A stretch of 64,000 bases of DNA from Axinella damicornis (lineage: Eukaryota; Porifera; Demospongiae; Axinellida; Axinellidae). Below are positions 10,353-21,999 of the stretch, piece by piece; position 1 is the first letter of the stretch; each line of letters opens with the position of its first letter. The position numbers were made by a program, and so were the translations under genes. A model generated the notes under the pieces. That model made no database searches. It saw only the letters and a program-made list of their open reading frames with translations, and was not told the DNA's origin. The stretch is taken from assembly GCA_963931865.1 (NCBI GenBank), contig OZ007518.1, positions 9,848,361-9,912,360 on the forward strand, in the 5' to 3' direction.

Positions 10353-13300
10353 ACGAGCCTCCCACTACCACTTTGGTTGTTACTCATTTTGCAGTGCATG
10401 CACGAACTGTATGAGTGAGTGAGTGAGTGAGTGAGTGAGTGAGTGAGTGATGAGTGGGTGGGTGGGTGAGTGAGTGAGTGAGTGAGTGGGTGGGTGGGTG
10501 GGTGAGTGAGTGAGTGAGTGAGTGGGTGGGTGGGTGAGTGAGTGAGAGAAAACGTACATAATATAATTTTTGGTGATTATGCCACTATGATTGTAGTTGC
10601 AAAAAGAGTATTTACCGAGGGAGGTACCGTCTTTTTGCGAAATAGACGCCGCCCTCGAATAAACGCCGCAAAATTGGAGGCGCTGAGTGAAATAAACGTC
10701 CCCGTCGAATAAACACCGCGGCAGGTTAGCATGTGCGCAAAGCATGACGATCCAATGTGGACAGGTCTTACAACAGTCGTGGAAAACAGTCTGATTCCTC
10801 AAGCTCGTCGTCTTCCCCCTCCATATGCATCCCACGAAGGCATCTTCACCGTCGTCCTCGTCCCGTGTGCACGTGTATCGCTTTGTCGCAAAGCGACGGC
10901 TAATCAAAGCGCTCAGTGCTCCAGCCGTGGACGGCACTTGCTGAAACTTGCCCATTGTGAGTTGTTGTTTTGTGTGTTTCTCGACCGAATTTTGTAAGAG
11001 CCATACCTTCTCACCAGCTTGTTGACACACTTCGGGGAGTGATGCTGTTAGTCTCGTTCCCAAACCATTTTTCGCACGCGCGTGGAGGGGAATTTTATTT
11101 CCCCTCCGCGTGCAAAACTATGATATGAGACTATGATGCTGTGTACGTGGCGCGGTCAAAGTAATAAACCCTTGAATAGTCACCGCACCAAACTGAACAA
11201 TGAAATAAACAAACGCCGCGATGTCTATTCGCGGAAATATGGTAATTCATTATTCTGCCAAATAAACAAGATCTCAGATGTTCTAGTACGGGACACTCCA
11301 TTAAGAAATTTAATTCAACAGAATTTTATGGGCACAATAATTTTAGGTCAGGAGGTGGTATGGGGTCTTTGGAATTCTGTAACGCATAGTGCAAGGTAGG
11401 AATTAGCATGCTCACTTCACTATGTGGAACAAAGATGGCAGTAATTCCTTCCGTTGATCAACTAGCGGGTATATATAGTTAATACACTGCAAAAACGGTG
11501 TAGTTGTTTTGCTTGGTGGTTACTACAGTTGCACCATGTGACATGCAGGAACCGAGTTGTCTGCATTCCAGTGGTAGCCATTCCAGTAGTATCCTACACA
11601 AACTGGTTTATATAGGGTACTACTGGAATGCTATGGTCCTCCACATTGTGATAGTATTGCACAACTAGGAGAATGCAGGGCATTGAGGGGCTCGCCTGAC
11701 AAACTGACATACTGTACTGCATGCCAATAATCATTCTCTCAGTGATCGTAGGCTTGGAAGCCCGGGCGGCGCGGCGCAGCCAATAAGGGAAGCTGGGGGT
11801 GGAGCCTGTGATGTAGCCAATTGTCGTTCACCATCATTGACGGTCTTGCAGCTGCAGTTTCAAGTTCGTAGTACCTCGTTCCGAGTCCCATGCCCAGCTT
11901 TTCGTTGCTTGCCCTACTGCAAGCGACGTACGTACGGCAAGCAACCAAAAGCAGAGCGTGGGACTGGGAATGAGGCTACACTGTACCTGAGAGGAGTACC
12001 CCATGTTGCCGAGAGAATCTCTCCCTCCAGCTGAGATCTGCAAGTCTGTAGTAGCTACGTAGTTTGTAGCACTGGCGTAAACTGTAAAGCGTAGCAGGCT
12101 CTCCGACTCTACTCGGTGCTGTCGTGCGGGCGACTTGTACGCGTGTTGCCCTAAGCACGCGGGCGGGCGGCGCAACATTACGATTTTACACTTGGATATA
12201 TATACGGTCATACGTTAAATGAACACCGGAAGTTACGGACACCAACTGGACGGACATCCTGGAGAGCACGACTATGTGGGGCTCGCTAAGGCTCGCCCCA
12301 ATTATGTCCAAACACAGTGCAGCTATAGTGATCACCAAGCAGTCAAAGTAACCACTTTGTTTTTACAGTGCTATTATATAATACCGTAGATCGGGAAATT
12401 TTCGCCGTAATTAATTTTCGTCGATATTGCATTACGACGAAAATTAAAAACATGAAATATTTTCAACGTCGAATAATTTATGATTCTATTTAACGTATGA
12501 GTTTTTGTGAATCGAAGTACAAGCATGGTTCTGCTGTGCTACCAGAAACCTGTCGATGGTGTTCCTGATCCTCCACATTGTGATAGTATTGCATAATTAT
12601 GTCCAAACACAGTGCAGCTATAGTGATCACCAAGCAGTCAAAGTAACCACTTTGTTTTTACAGTGCTATTATATAATAGCTTGTGTACTAACAACTAGTG
12701 CTATGATATTGCTCCTGGAATCAACACTGATTATTGGGGGCCGAATAATTGCCGATTATTCAATAATTGGGTGGAGAAATATGTTGTACACTTGTTACGA
12801 GGGGCAACCGCACTCCTGGTAACCGTGATGCAACCGGTTGCAACTCGCTGGTCGCGCAAGCTACGCGTTGAGCTCATTCCAATTAACGCACATGACACGT
12901 GAGGACCACGTTCGGTCGATTGAATCGGCAATGGCGTCCAAAGGGAAGACAAGAACTTATTACAGCTCTCACAACTTTGCCAGCACGGTGTGTTTCAGCA
13001 TGTGAGCGTCAGTGAACGACAACGATTACGGCTGTGTGGTCAGGATCTTTGTGGGGCCTTCGTAAGACTGTACTGGCAACCAACGTCGAAGAGAGCGATC
13101 GAGAAATGGCATCCGACAGCACAACAAAAGTGCTTGTATCTCCACGACCAAGGTGAGTTTCAGGACCAAAATTGTACGGTTGGGACAGTGCATGATAGCG
13201 ATCATGAAGGTGTAGTCTACATCCATCAATTATTCAGCTGTTAGTCACAGCTCTACTATATAACAACCATTGGAATGTCGTACTAAATTAATTCTGCAGA

Positions 13301-16114
13301 TGGTAATGAACCCCACAGGTGATGAATGGTCTTTCGCTAATATTCTGTTGAGATCTCACAACGGGGTCAGTAACGTTCCATTGGAACCAACTGTTTCAGC
13401 GTTGCTGTTCATTTCACTGATACAGTAGCAGCTGTCTGTCATATGATATACACGTGGCTTGTTGCATGGAAATTATTTGAATGGCAAAGTAGAGCATGAA
13501 ATTGTCAGAGCCTTGCTAGCAGTGTCCCAGCCTCGTTCCTAGGCCATGTGCACGTGGGGCGTCCTGGGAATGAGGCTAGCAGTGTCCCAGCCTCGTTCCT
13601 AGGCCATGTGCACGTGGGGCGTCCTGGAAATGAGGCTAGCAGTGTCCCAGCCTCGTTCCTAGGCCATGTGCACGTGGGGCGTCCTGGGAATGAGGCTAGC
13701 AGTGTCCCAGCCTCGTTCCTAGGCCATGTGCACGTGGGGCGTCCTGGGAATGAGGCTAGTAGTGTCCCAGCCTCGTTCCTAGGCCATGTGCACGTGGAGC
13801 GTCCTGGGAATGAGGCTAGTAGTGTCCCAGCCTCGTTCCTAGGCCATGTGCACGTGGGGCGTCCTGGGAATGAGGCTAGCAGTGTCCCATTACAGCCTCA
13901 TTCCTAGGCCATGTGCACGTGGGGCGTCCTGGGAATGAGGCTAGCAGTGTCCCAGCCTCATTCCAAGGCCATGTGCACATGGGGCGTCCTGGGGATGAGG
14001 CTAGTAGTGTCCAAAAGCTACTTGGGCTATGTGCACTGGATTCTTTAGTGCTCAACTCAGGCTCTGTCCTTATCCAAAGTAATTTAACCTTTGCCCTTCC
14101 AGAAGAACAACTTTGAGCAACGCCATAAATGGTATATAACTCAAGCAAGTTCAGGTGATGATGTCATCGCCATCCCCGTTAATGCGGCCCTGCATGAAAC
14201 TCTCCTGCAGAATTCCTGGGTTATCAAATCAAATGAACTGGCTAGTAGTACAGATCACTTAGGCTAGTGGTAGCAATGTTTGTTTGTATAGATCTGATTT
14301 GTATTCCCCCTGCTCAGTTGCCTTGGTAACAGTAATTGGACAGCCACCCGGCTAGTAGTAATTATGGGCCATAGAAATTGTAGGAGGAGCAAGTTCGGAG
14401 TTTGTTTTAGGGTATACAGAAAAAACTCCCTCTCCAGGTCAGGTGACCTTGGCTCTGCTGGACCGGGAGCTACATGAAGTCTCCGAGTGGTTTGGCCTCG
14501 GGTTGCACCTGGGTGTGTCAGAAGCAGAGCTCCGGGCCATTGAATACAACCCCACACTGCGCAGCATACCACAGTTCAGGACGGAGATGCTTGCTGCACG
14601 GATGAGGAAGTTGCCTGAGCTCAGCTGGTCTCACACTGTGCTGGCTCTCATGGCAGTTGGCAGGGGAAACCAAGCGCAGAAGATTGCACTGAAGTATGGT
14701 AAGACTTAATTCTTCTAGCTGAGAGCATTGCACATCCAAGGTGTCCCACATCCTTGCATCAATATGATGATTGTACTTTCCTATTGCTGCAGTATGTATG
14801 TGTTTCATCTTCCACCTCTTCAACATTTTAGGAGTTCCAGTTCCAGCCTCGGTTCAGAAGAAACTGCCGCCTCAACTGGATACCCCAAGTCAGGTACGCT
14901 GAAGCAAATGTAGCTATCTGGCGGGGAAGACGGAAGCGTACCATGTGAGTGGGATAATTTGTTGTTTCCTTCCTTCTCATACAGACACTAACACCCTTGC
15001 AGCAGGAGCTGTCTAGCAAAGTCGAGAAACTGAGCAAGGACATTGAAGCAAGAGATAGAGAGCTGGCAGTGAAAATTCTAGCATCAGAAGAAGCTAGGAG
15101 GCAGAAGAGTGCAGTCAATCAAAAACTGCTTGGAATCAAACGAACCATTAAACAAACCGAGACAAAAACTGTGAAACTGATTCAGCAGAAGGTGGAAGTT
15201 GAGATGCAGCTACAGCTGAGGGAACAAGAGCTCCTGTTCTTACGCACAGGTCACCAGAAGGACAGTGAACAGCTTCGGAATCTTATTCAGAACAAAGAAG
15301 AGGAAATCCGCGAGTTGAAGCACCGCCTGCTCTCAGTTGGGAGTGAGTTGGCCTCTGAGAGGAAGGTTACGCAGGACCTGAGGGAGAAACTCTGCCAGGC
15401 AAGTGCTGCACTGGCTGAGAAGTCGGCACTGGCACAAGAGCGAGGGAAAGTGACCGAAGACTTCAAAACTCTGCTGGAAGGGGAACGACAGAGGGTGGAC
15501 CAGCTAATGATGCAGCTAACCAGTGCTAGTACTTCCAGAGACCAGTACATCCGAGAAATTGAGGTATAATTGCACACTTAACTCAAGCATCCCTCTGACC
15601 TGATCATGAGCATATGCGCCAGCAGTAATATTTTTTTCCTTCCCTGTACTTTCCAGCACCAGCTTTCCAATGCAAGAGTAGAGCGTGAGAGTAATGCAAA
15701 GGAAATTGGCCAGCACAAGCTCACCATCGCACAGAGGGAAGGGGAAATTAGAACCCTTCAGCTTCAGCTGCACAAGCAAGAGGCTCTCATTCAGAAGCTC
15801 GACCAGGAGTCAGCTGCGGTCAGGGAGGGTAGCGCCAGTCAAGAATTGGAGTTACAACAGAAGCTCTTTCAGGTGACCTGTGAGGCTGCTGAGCTGAGGG
15901 AGAAGCTGGAGAAGGCTGAGGAAGGCAAGCAGGATGCAGTAAGGGAGATGGAGGCTATTCGGGTTAAGAGTGACATCGTGCAACGCCGTATGGTGGAGCT
16001 TGGAGAGCAGACACAGGTAAGCTTGGACCCATCATGTAGCTATGAGTTCAACTTCCAAAAACAACAGCTGACCTGAAGGGCTAATCACTGCTGGTCAAGA
16101 GCGCGTAAGTGGGG

Positions 16115-16152
<38 letters not shown>

Positions 16153-19100
16153 TCTACTTATGCGCTCTTGCTGCTGGTGGAGTATAGCTATCCTTGCACA
16201 TCAAATTGATGAATTCCAGCATGTACCAGTACTTTACACTATGGCAGTCGTGTGCATGCAGCTGTAGCAGATTGTGAAGATGATAGAATTTGTAATCAGC
16301 AACCAGGGTGGATCACTCTCAAGTCTGATATAAAGTGCAGTGGACTGCATGTGTGTGGGGAATGTGTGACGTTCAGTCTTTCATATAATAGGCTCCACCT
16401 TGAGCTTTTCATTTCTCACCACATCTCAGCTGCAACTGCCTTCCCAGCCTGCTCCACCCTCCCGCCTGCCACGACCCTCCCGGCGGCCACCAGTGGTACC
16501 ACCACGACCAGTAAGAGACCACTATAATTAGTTCTGCAATTTGATGTGCAAGTCTAGTCATTAGTGCACGGTACAGAAATTACTATATACAGCTGCACAT
16601 GACTTCCATGATAGTGTAATAGTACGGGCTGGAATTCTGTTCAGTTCACTAATCCGTAGTTTTGAAATGGATTCGTAGATTAAAATTTGATCGGCTTTTA
16701 ATCTGCAAATCCATTTCAAAACTGCGGATTAGTGAACTGCACAGAATTCGAGCGCATACTATTACACTATGGCAGTCATGTGCAGCAGATTGTGAAGAGA
16801 GCTGCAGTGACAGTGTTAGGACTAAAGCACTAGAACTAGAATCTTACCCAGGGCATTGATGTGCTTCTGTAGCTAGTGCTGACAGTTATAGTATCTGCAT
16901 GGATTTGCACAGAGTCAGCAGCAACTCCGAGAGAGGGATGCTGAAATTAGCAGATTGATTGACGGTATTGACAAAATCAGTCATATGGTGCATGCATTTT
17001 CATGTACAGGATCGAACTGCATCCCAGGGTGTGAGAGCAGCAGTGTTGCAGTCCCCACCTCGACAGCCACACGTGAGTTTACCATCCACAGGTTGCATGT
17101 ACTGTTGCAGAAGTTAGGGTTAGCGGCATTGTTTGTATACTAGCAGCATTGTTTGTATACTAGCGGCATTGTTTGTATACTGGCGGCATTGTTTGTATAC
17201 TAGCGGCATTGTTTGTATACTGGCTCTTTAGCTAAATTTAGTAGTAATGGAAAATATAACACGGCAAAATAATTAAGTTAAGCTAACCTTCATTAGAACA
17301 CCATTCAGGTATATTTAAGGTTACGGGTACCTGTTGACCGGAGGTAAAATCTAATGATTAGCGTGTATACGAGCAGCTGAACGTTACTGCTGAGGCTGTG
17401 GGGCCATTTGTGTGTGAAGTTAACTTATGCACGCATGAGACAAAGTTTGTCTCCAAAAAGGTAATTGAGGCATCATTTAAATGGCTGCTAATAACATAAT
17501 TATATCCAGTGACTGAGCTAGATTTGGGAGACAGGGTAGTCTGTTTCTCGCTGCTAGAGAGGTAGTCGTCGCCGCTCACCCGTTGTTGAATGCCATTTAC
17601 CCAGTGTACTTTGGCCTCTAGCCGGAGATGCTCGGCGAATTACTTGTCCATTTATAGCTCTGTCACTAGACATCCGTGTCTTCTAGCTGCGTCCTGAAGC
17701 TGAAGGTGCAATTCTGCACACAACGAGAATGGTTTGTCACATGCATTCAGAATTTATACAGTATGTGGTAGGGGCCAAAGTGTCCAGGTAGCCATGCCTC
17801 TGCAGGAAGTTCGTCTTTCAAGCAGTAGGCGGGTCTGAATAGGTTCGAGTCCAGCACCGACTTTGTTCCTAGGCAGCATTGCTGCATGAATCTATAGTTG
17901 CTGTTATTGCACAGTATATGTGGGTATAACCTTAATGTAGGTTATTCCAGTGTAGCCTCGTTCCCAGGCCCCACCCAGCTTTTCGTCGCTTACTAGTACG
18001 GAAAAACGGGAGAGGGCCTGGGATAATTTATCATGTGTCAGGGTAGAGACAAGGGTAGAGAGAAAGTAATTGAACGTGGGCACACTGACCGCAAATATGC
18101 TGCGCGAAGCCGGCTCATTCAGCGCTCGACCGTTAGCTGTGTGGAGATTGACGGTAGCCATGCCTTGGCAGTCTATGTGAACAGTAAGTGTCGAGAACGA
18201 CTCATACAAACCTGGAAACGGGTCGTTTTGGTGTTGAATTCGGCCACTTCTCAGCAAGGCCATGGAACGGCCGTCTTAGCATCTCACGCAGAACCTGGTG
18301 CGATTCCGGAGTCTTTGAGCAGGAATAATGCGGCTGTTGTGTAGTATGGGGCAACGTGATAGCACTGTCACCTATACAACACTGGTATAGAATAGACCTT
18401 ATTCGGCTAACGCGCGTGCCGACAATTGGCGGCAGATTCCAATTACTTGTGTGGGCGTTCCGCACAGCTGCAACCATTATAAACTATCTTTGCCAGCCCC
18501 CTGCACTGTCGTCAGTGAATACAGTACTTCGGTTTGTGTAGGTGATTGAAGACTACATTGCAAGAGAGACCAGCACGTTTACGGCGGCAGGTTTCAATGT
18601 TTGTGAAAGCGCTTAAGGACTGATGCAGGATTCCAACATGCAAGCACTCAGCAACACCATCCCAAGGCACTCTTGTGGTGTTTCTCCGGTGGTTCTGGGA
18701 GTGCAGCACCATGGACATCATCCTCTGTAAGCACTAGCTGATCAGAGTGGCTGTAGTAGTATACCGTTCTCCATGGGCGTGGCTCGAGGTGGGTGTGCTT
18801 TGAGGGATGTGGCTCGCCAGCGAGTTGCTGGACGTGCTTTGCAAGGCAGCTATGGTGAGGCTAGTTCCTTATCAGTAGATAAATGCGCTCGAAAGTGTGG
18901 CTCAGCTAGCGCCGACTTTGCAATACACTCTTTAGTGTGGTTTTAGCCCTACAGCTGTCCCTGAGTACCTTCACAAACGTCAAAACTTGTCTCTCGTGAA
19001 TGAACTCTCTCTCTAGCAACGAGTCTTCTGTCACCTACAAAGAGTAATGTACTGTATTCACTGATGATCGTTACCTGAAAACGTAAGTACAGTACAGTTA

Positions 19101-21362
19101 GCAAGAAGCTAGTTTATAACAGTTGCAGCGTGCGGAACGCCCACGCAAGTAATTGGAATTTGACACCAGTGTTGGCGAGCGCGTTAGCCGAATAAGGTCT
19201 ATTACAGTATATTCATGCATGACTTGCGGTTTTGATCGCCCACACGCAATTAAATTTCTCACATGACAAAATATCCCAGGCTCTCCCCCTTTCTCTCAAT
19301 TTTTGTTCGCGCGTGGGAGAGCCTGGGAACGAGGATAATTCCAGTGTAGGTAGGGAATTTATAATTGACTGGTACATGCATATTTATAATTGAAGTCAGC
19401 AGCTTATTCAACAAGTCCATTCTAAACTGCTGCATTAGTGCACTTCATAGCTACTACATGCACTATGGCACTATAGTGTACCTGTAAATAATTTGGCTCC
19501 ACAAAGTCTGGAAGGCGCCAAATATTTCAAAGTGCAGCTGCTGTAGATTTCCATAGTGACAGTGTTGAGTTGTTTGCAAGAGGAGTTCTAGTTGAGTAGC
19601 TCCTAGCTAGCTGTTTAGCTTTGTTGCTGGTTTAGTGAGTCAGGCTACAGCTAGAGAATTGCCTGAGGGCTAGTTGCTAGCCAAACATACGGTAAGCTCA
19701 AACTTGTGTTCAAGTTTCCTAGCTAGTTGGATAGCTCCATGTGCAGCTGCCAAATTTATTTTCAGCTTTCCTATGTAAGTTACCTAAAGAGCATCATTTT
19801 GAAGGAAGTGCATTTTACCAACTCAAAGCACAGCGGTAGCTAGCAAAGTCACAAACTATGGAGCTATAACTAGCTATGATGGTTGAAGCTATTACATGTA
19901 CCATATGTGGGCATTTTTGTGGTGGAATAAATGTTTGCAGCCATGGCTTGCATGGCAACAGCTTCACAAGTCAAAGTTTAGCCGTATCGCAAACAAATAT
20001 CCACCACAGACTTACAATGTATGGTACCTGTAATTACATAAGTATGATGTCATAGGAATTGGTGGAAAGTAAAATGCAGCTGTGATACTGTGAGCTTGTT
20101 ACATATTATTTCTCCAGCATCAGGTACTACTAGTACTCGTGAGATTGCGTTAGAAGAGGTAGAATTACAGTAACTCATTGCGAGAGAAAAACACATGCCC
20201 CTGGGGCGTCCACCACTTCTATGATGTCATATTATTATTATGAAACACTTTAATTCTGCGGTCAATATAGTGCAGGTGTGTTTCCATACGCTGGAATATA
20301 CTTTACACACCATACAATTAATGTTTTGACATAATTAAATTAGCTATTTGTTTACCTACAGCCCATGATAGTTGTTGTACCAACAAAGAAGCCGCTGCCA
20401 GCTGAGAAATTTTCAGTAATGGCCGCTCTATGACACACACTGTGTCTTCTCTGTCCCAGGCACGTCCCCCCGGTGGGTTACAGCCTCTCACTCTGAGGTG
20501 GAGGCAGCACAGTGACCTGCCGTGGGGGGTGGAGTACCCACACTGTGTGATGGTGGAGGAGAAGCTGTACATCGGAGGAGGATACACAAAATACAGTGGT
20601 GATGACCACACAGTCTGTCAGTATGAGTCAGACCAGTGGGTGAGACTGGAACGCTATCAATGCTGGAGGTTTGCAATGGCTGCCGTGAAGAAGAAGCTCA
20701 CACTCGTGGGCGGTTGGGATCCATCCGCATGGCGGGTGACCAATGAGATTGCAGTGTGGGAGAGGAAGGGAGTGTCCCACCAGTGGACTCACCCGTACCC
20801 CCCCATGCCCACACCTCGCTACTCATCAGCAGTAGCCACACACAACCAGTGGCTGGTGGTGGCAGGTGGGAGTGTCTACGGTAACGACCTAGCCACAGTT
20901 GACCTCCTCAACACAGACACTCGACAATGGCTGTCCACGACACCGCTGCCAGTGAAGTGCGGTCACGTGACAACCGCCATCGTACAAGACGAACTATACC
21001 TTGTAGGGGCCGGGGGGACACTGACCACGACACTCGTTGTGTCCCTCCCCGACCTTGTGAGTACTGATAGCGCCAACACTGCCAAGTCATGGCGCACCCT
21101 CCCCACACCTCCACTGGAGAGATCTGCCGCCATCACGCTCCACGGAGCTTTGTTAGCCGTTGGGGGTTGCCATGGCAACGACCGCAGTACAGCCATCCAC
21201 GCCTACCAGCCTGCCACGAACAATTGGAAGCAGGTTGGGGAGTTACCTACTGCACGAGAACGTTGTGGATGCACACTGCTACCCAGCGGTGAGCTCCTGG
21301 TTGCAGGAGGAGTCGATAGCAATGGCAAACGAACTATCCTAGTCGACGTAGCTGCGATGTGA
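9714..21362 (+). CDS. Death-domain / coiled-coil / kelch protein (multi-exon)
   Basis: Supported exons: 9714-10105, 10155-10291, 14438-14699, 14832-14893, 14985-15563, 15657-16016, 16430-16510, 16913-16964 and 17010-17072 (joint unresolved), 20362-20415, 20460-21362; about 980 residues. The ATG at 9714 has context accacaATG. Order: about 175 N-terminal residues of unrecognised fold; a death-like domain (14438-14699: LLDRELHEVSEWFGLGLHLG, SEAELRAIEYN, LSWSHTVLALMAVGRGNQAQ); about 330 residues of coiled coil rich in E, K, Q, L; a proline-rich linker; and a C-terminal kelch propeller of about 300 residues with GG...W blades. Death folds assemble signalling complexes and kelch propellers bind partners, so an adaptor or sensor role is plausible but inferred. 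The frame around 16964-17072 does not close with the next exon, so one small exon may be missed there. A paralogue ends at 174. Confidence 0.75.
10106..10154 (+). other. 49-bp intron in the death/kelch gene
   Basis: The only join that keeps frame between the first exon and the IPNEG-encoding exon uses donor gt|gtatgc and acceptor acaaag|G, giving an intron of 49 bp. Exon 2 then splices in phase 1 to the death-domain exon (IPNEG-GQVTLALL). The 20416-20459 intron of this gene is just as short (44 bp). Confidence 0.5.
10411..10547. repeat. GAGT/GGGT tetranucleotide microsatellite
   Basis: Runs of gagt alternate with gggt. The open frame across it on the minus strand is an artefact of the tetranucleotide. 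Confidence 0.9.
11049..11133. mobile_element. TAGTCTCG-family foldback element
   Basis: It begins tagtctcgttcccaaacca and ends atatgagacta. Internal arms (cacgcgcgtggaggggaa and ttcccctccgcgtgc) also pair, giving an 85-bp hairpin in intron 2 of the death/kelch gene. Confidence 0.6.
11869..11978. mobile_element. TAGCCTCG-family foldback element (110 bp)
   Basis: It starts tagtacctcgttccgagtcc and ends gggactgggaatgaggcta. Inner arms cttgccctactgcaagcg and cggcaagcaaccaaaagc extend the hairpin. It carries the gcttttcgttgcttg internal block seen in other longer members. Confidence 0.6.
12301..12678. repeat. Pair of 83-bp direct repeats
   Basis: attatgtccaaacacagtgc... at 12301-12383 and again at 12596-12678, essentially identical over 83 bp and about 210 bp apart. 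A local intronic duplication; the spacer contains an AT-rich hairpin-like stretch (gacgaaaatt). Confidence 0.8.
13516..14015. repeat. 60-bp tandem array built from a palindromic element
   Basis: About eight units, the first six exactly 60 bp, each containing cagcctcgttcctaggccat and cctgggaatgaggctagcag. Each unit is itself a TAGCCTCG palindrome plus a short spacer, so an inverted-repeat element has become a satellite. Since 60 is a multiple of 3, the array stays open as a repetitive reading frame, but it sits in an intron and shows no coding signal. Confidence 0.9.
14047..14240 (+). mobile_element. SINE-like repeat, 5'-truncated copy
   Basis: It shares tagtgctcaactcaggctct, the tttgcccttccag...aacaa block, the gccataaatgg stretch and the tail cctgggttatcaaatcaaa with a fuller copy at 50435-50712. 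It lacks the tRNA-like head seen there and has internal deletions. Confidence 0.6.
16096..16170. mobile_element. CAAGAGCGC foldback with poly-G core
   Basis: Ends caagagcgcgtaagt and acttatgcgctcttg are inverted copies around a run of about 40 G. It shares termini with the 6372-6440 palindrome. It lies in an intron of the death/kelch gene. Confidence 0.6.
16610..16770. mobile_element. Foldback element, about 160 bp
   Basis: Left arm atagtgtaatagtac...gaattctgttcagttcacta...gttttgaaatggatt pairs with right arm aatccatttcaaaac...tagtgaactgcacagaatt...tactattacactat. A small AT-rich loop separates the arms. Intronic; no coding content. Confidence 0.7.
17119..17225. repeat. 20-bp minisatellite
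   Basis: About five units of tagcggcattgtttgtatac (with tagcag and tggcgg variants) in the long intron of the death/kelch gene. Confidence 0.85.
18391..19203. mobile_element. 813-bp element with long terminal inverted repeats
   Basis: The left end starts aatagaccttattcggctaa and the right end is its inverse, ttagccgaataaggtctatt. The arms continue for roughly 100 bp or more (ttccaattacttgtgtgggcgttccgc against gcggaacgcccacgcaagtaattggaa) with small gaps. No transposase frame is visible inside, so it is non-autonomous. It sits in the death/kelch intron. Confidence 0.7.
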
Positions 21363-21720
21363 CGTAACCTCATTCCCAGAACACTTTCCTGACATGAGAA
21401 CGAGTTTTGACGCTTGATTTATTTTGTCATGTAAATGCTTTTTTCCTTGTAATTGTTATGTGTATTTTGTAATAATAATTCTTTTAATCTGGAAAAATGC
21501 TATTGAATAACAAAGCGCGAAATAACAAGCATGAATTTAACAAAAGCGCGTTTAATTAATTTAATTTCTAGCTAGCAGCCGACGATATCTAATAAGTCAA
21601 CGCACAAAAATATTGAATTCTGCAGCCGGTATACCGGAACCGCGGTGCAGTGTGTCTGGCGCGAGATGAGGCTGGCCCGCGAGACTATTGTACGTGCATG
21701 GCCCAGGGTGAGCTGAAAAC

Positions 21721-21778
21721 TAGTCTCGTTCCCAGACCCTCAATACGCGCGGAAGGAGAGGGTCTGGGCACGAGACTA
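21721..21778. mobile_element. TAGTCTCG foldback absent from the duplicated copy
   Basis: tagtctcgttcccagaccct pairs with agggtctgggcacgagacta. The corresponding place in the left copy (near 515-525, gagctgaaaacg) has no element and reads straight through. This is a filled/empty site pair and shows post-duplication movement. Confidence 0.75.
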
Positions 21779-21952
21779 GCTGAAAACGTATTCTTAGTAG
21801 AGAGTGTTAATGTTGGGGCGAACCTGATCTTGAGCGAGCAAGCATAATTTTCGCATAATGAGGTGCCTACACTAATAATTATAACTCAATTATAATTTAT
21901 GATATAGTGGTATTGCCAGACCTTTGTGAGTAAGTCATGTGCTGGTGATGGT

Positions 21953-21999
21953 TAGTCTCGGAACCAGACCCCTGTGCGAAGGGTCTGGTTCCGAGACTA
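21953..21999. mobile_element. TAGTCTCGGAACCAG palindrome
   Basis: tagtctcggaaccagacccc pairs with gggtctggttccgagacta around a tiny loop. The left-copy counterpart near 703-750 is partly rearranged by additional foldback DNA. Confidence 0.7.

Larger units (their letters stand above)
10292..14437 (+). other. 4.1-kb intron with repeats
   Basis: Intron 2 of the death/kelch gene. It contains a C-run and CA microsatellite (10311-10352), a GAGT/GGGT array (about 10411-10547), foldbacks at 11049-11133 and 11869-11978, a hairpin at 11578-11630 (cattccagtagtatcctac with its inverse), an 83-bp direct repeat (12301-12383 and 12596-12678), the 60-bp array at 13516-14015 and a SINE fragment at 14047-14240. 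No exon was recognised inside. Confidence 0.6.
17073..20361 (+). other. 3.3-kb intron before the kelch exons
   Basis: Intron of the death/kelch gene. It contains the 20-bp repeat, a decayed TAGCCTCG element at 17953-18024, the 813-bp inverted-repeat element at 18391-19203, another decayed palindrome near 19274-19334, and otherwise unremarkable AT-rich DNA. If a small exon is missing from the gene model, it should be near its start. Confidence 0.5.

Noticed and set aside
13548..13907. 119-residue open frame over the 60-bp array
   Set aside because: Unit length is divisible by three, so the frame is open by chance; it lies within an intron of the death/kelch gene.
16913..17072. Clean two-exon model for the region between coiled coil and kelch
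   Set aside because: Donor gacg|gtattg and acceptor tacag|gatcg give a 45-bp intron but leave the wrong phase for the exon at 20362; I report the exons but not a closed join.
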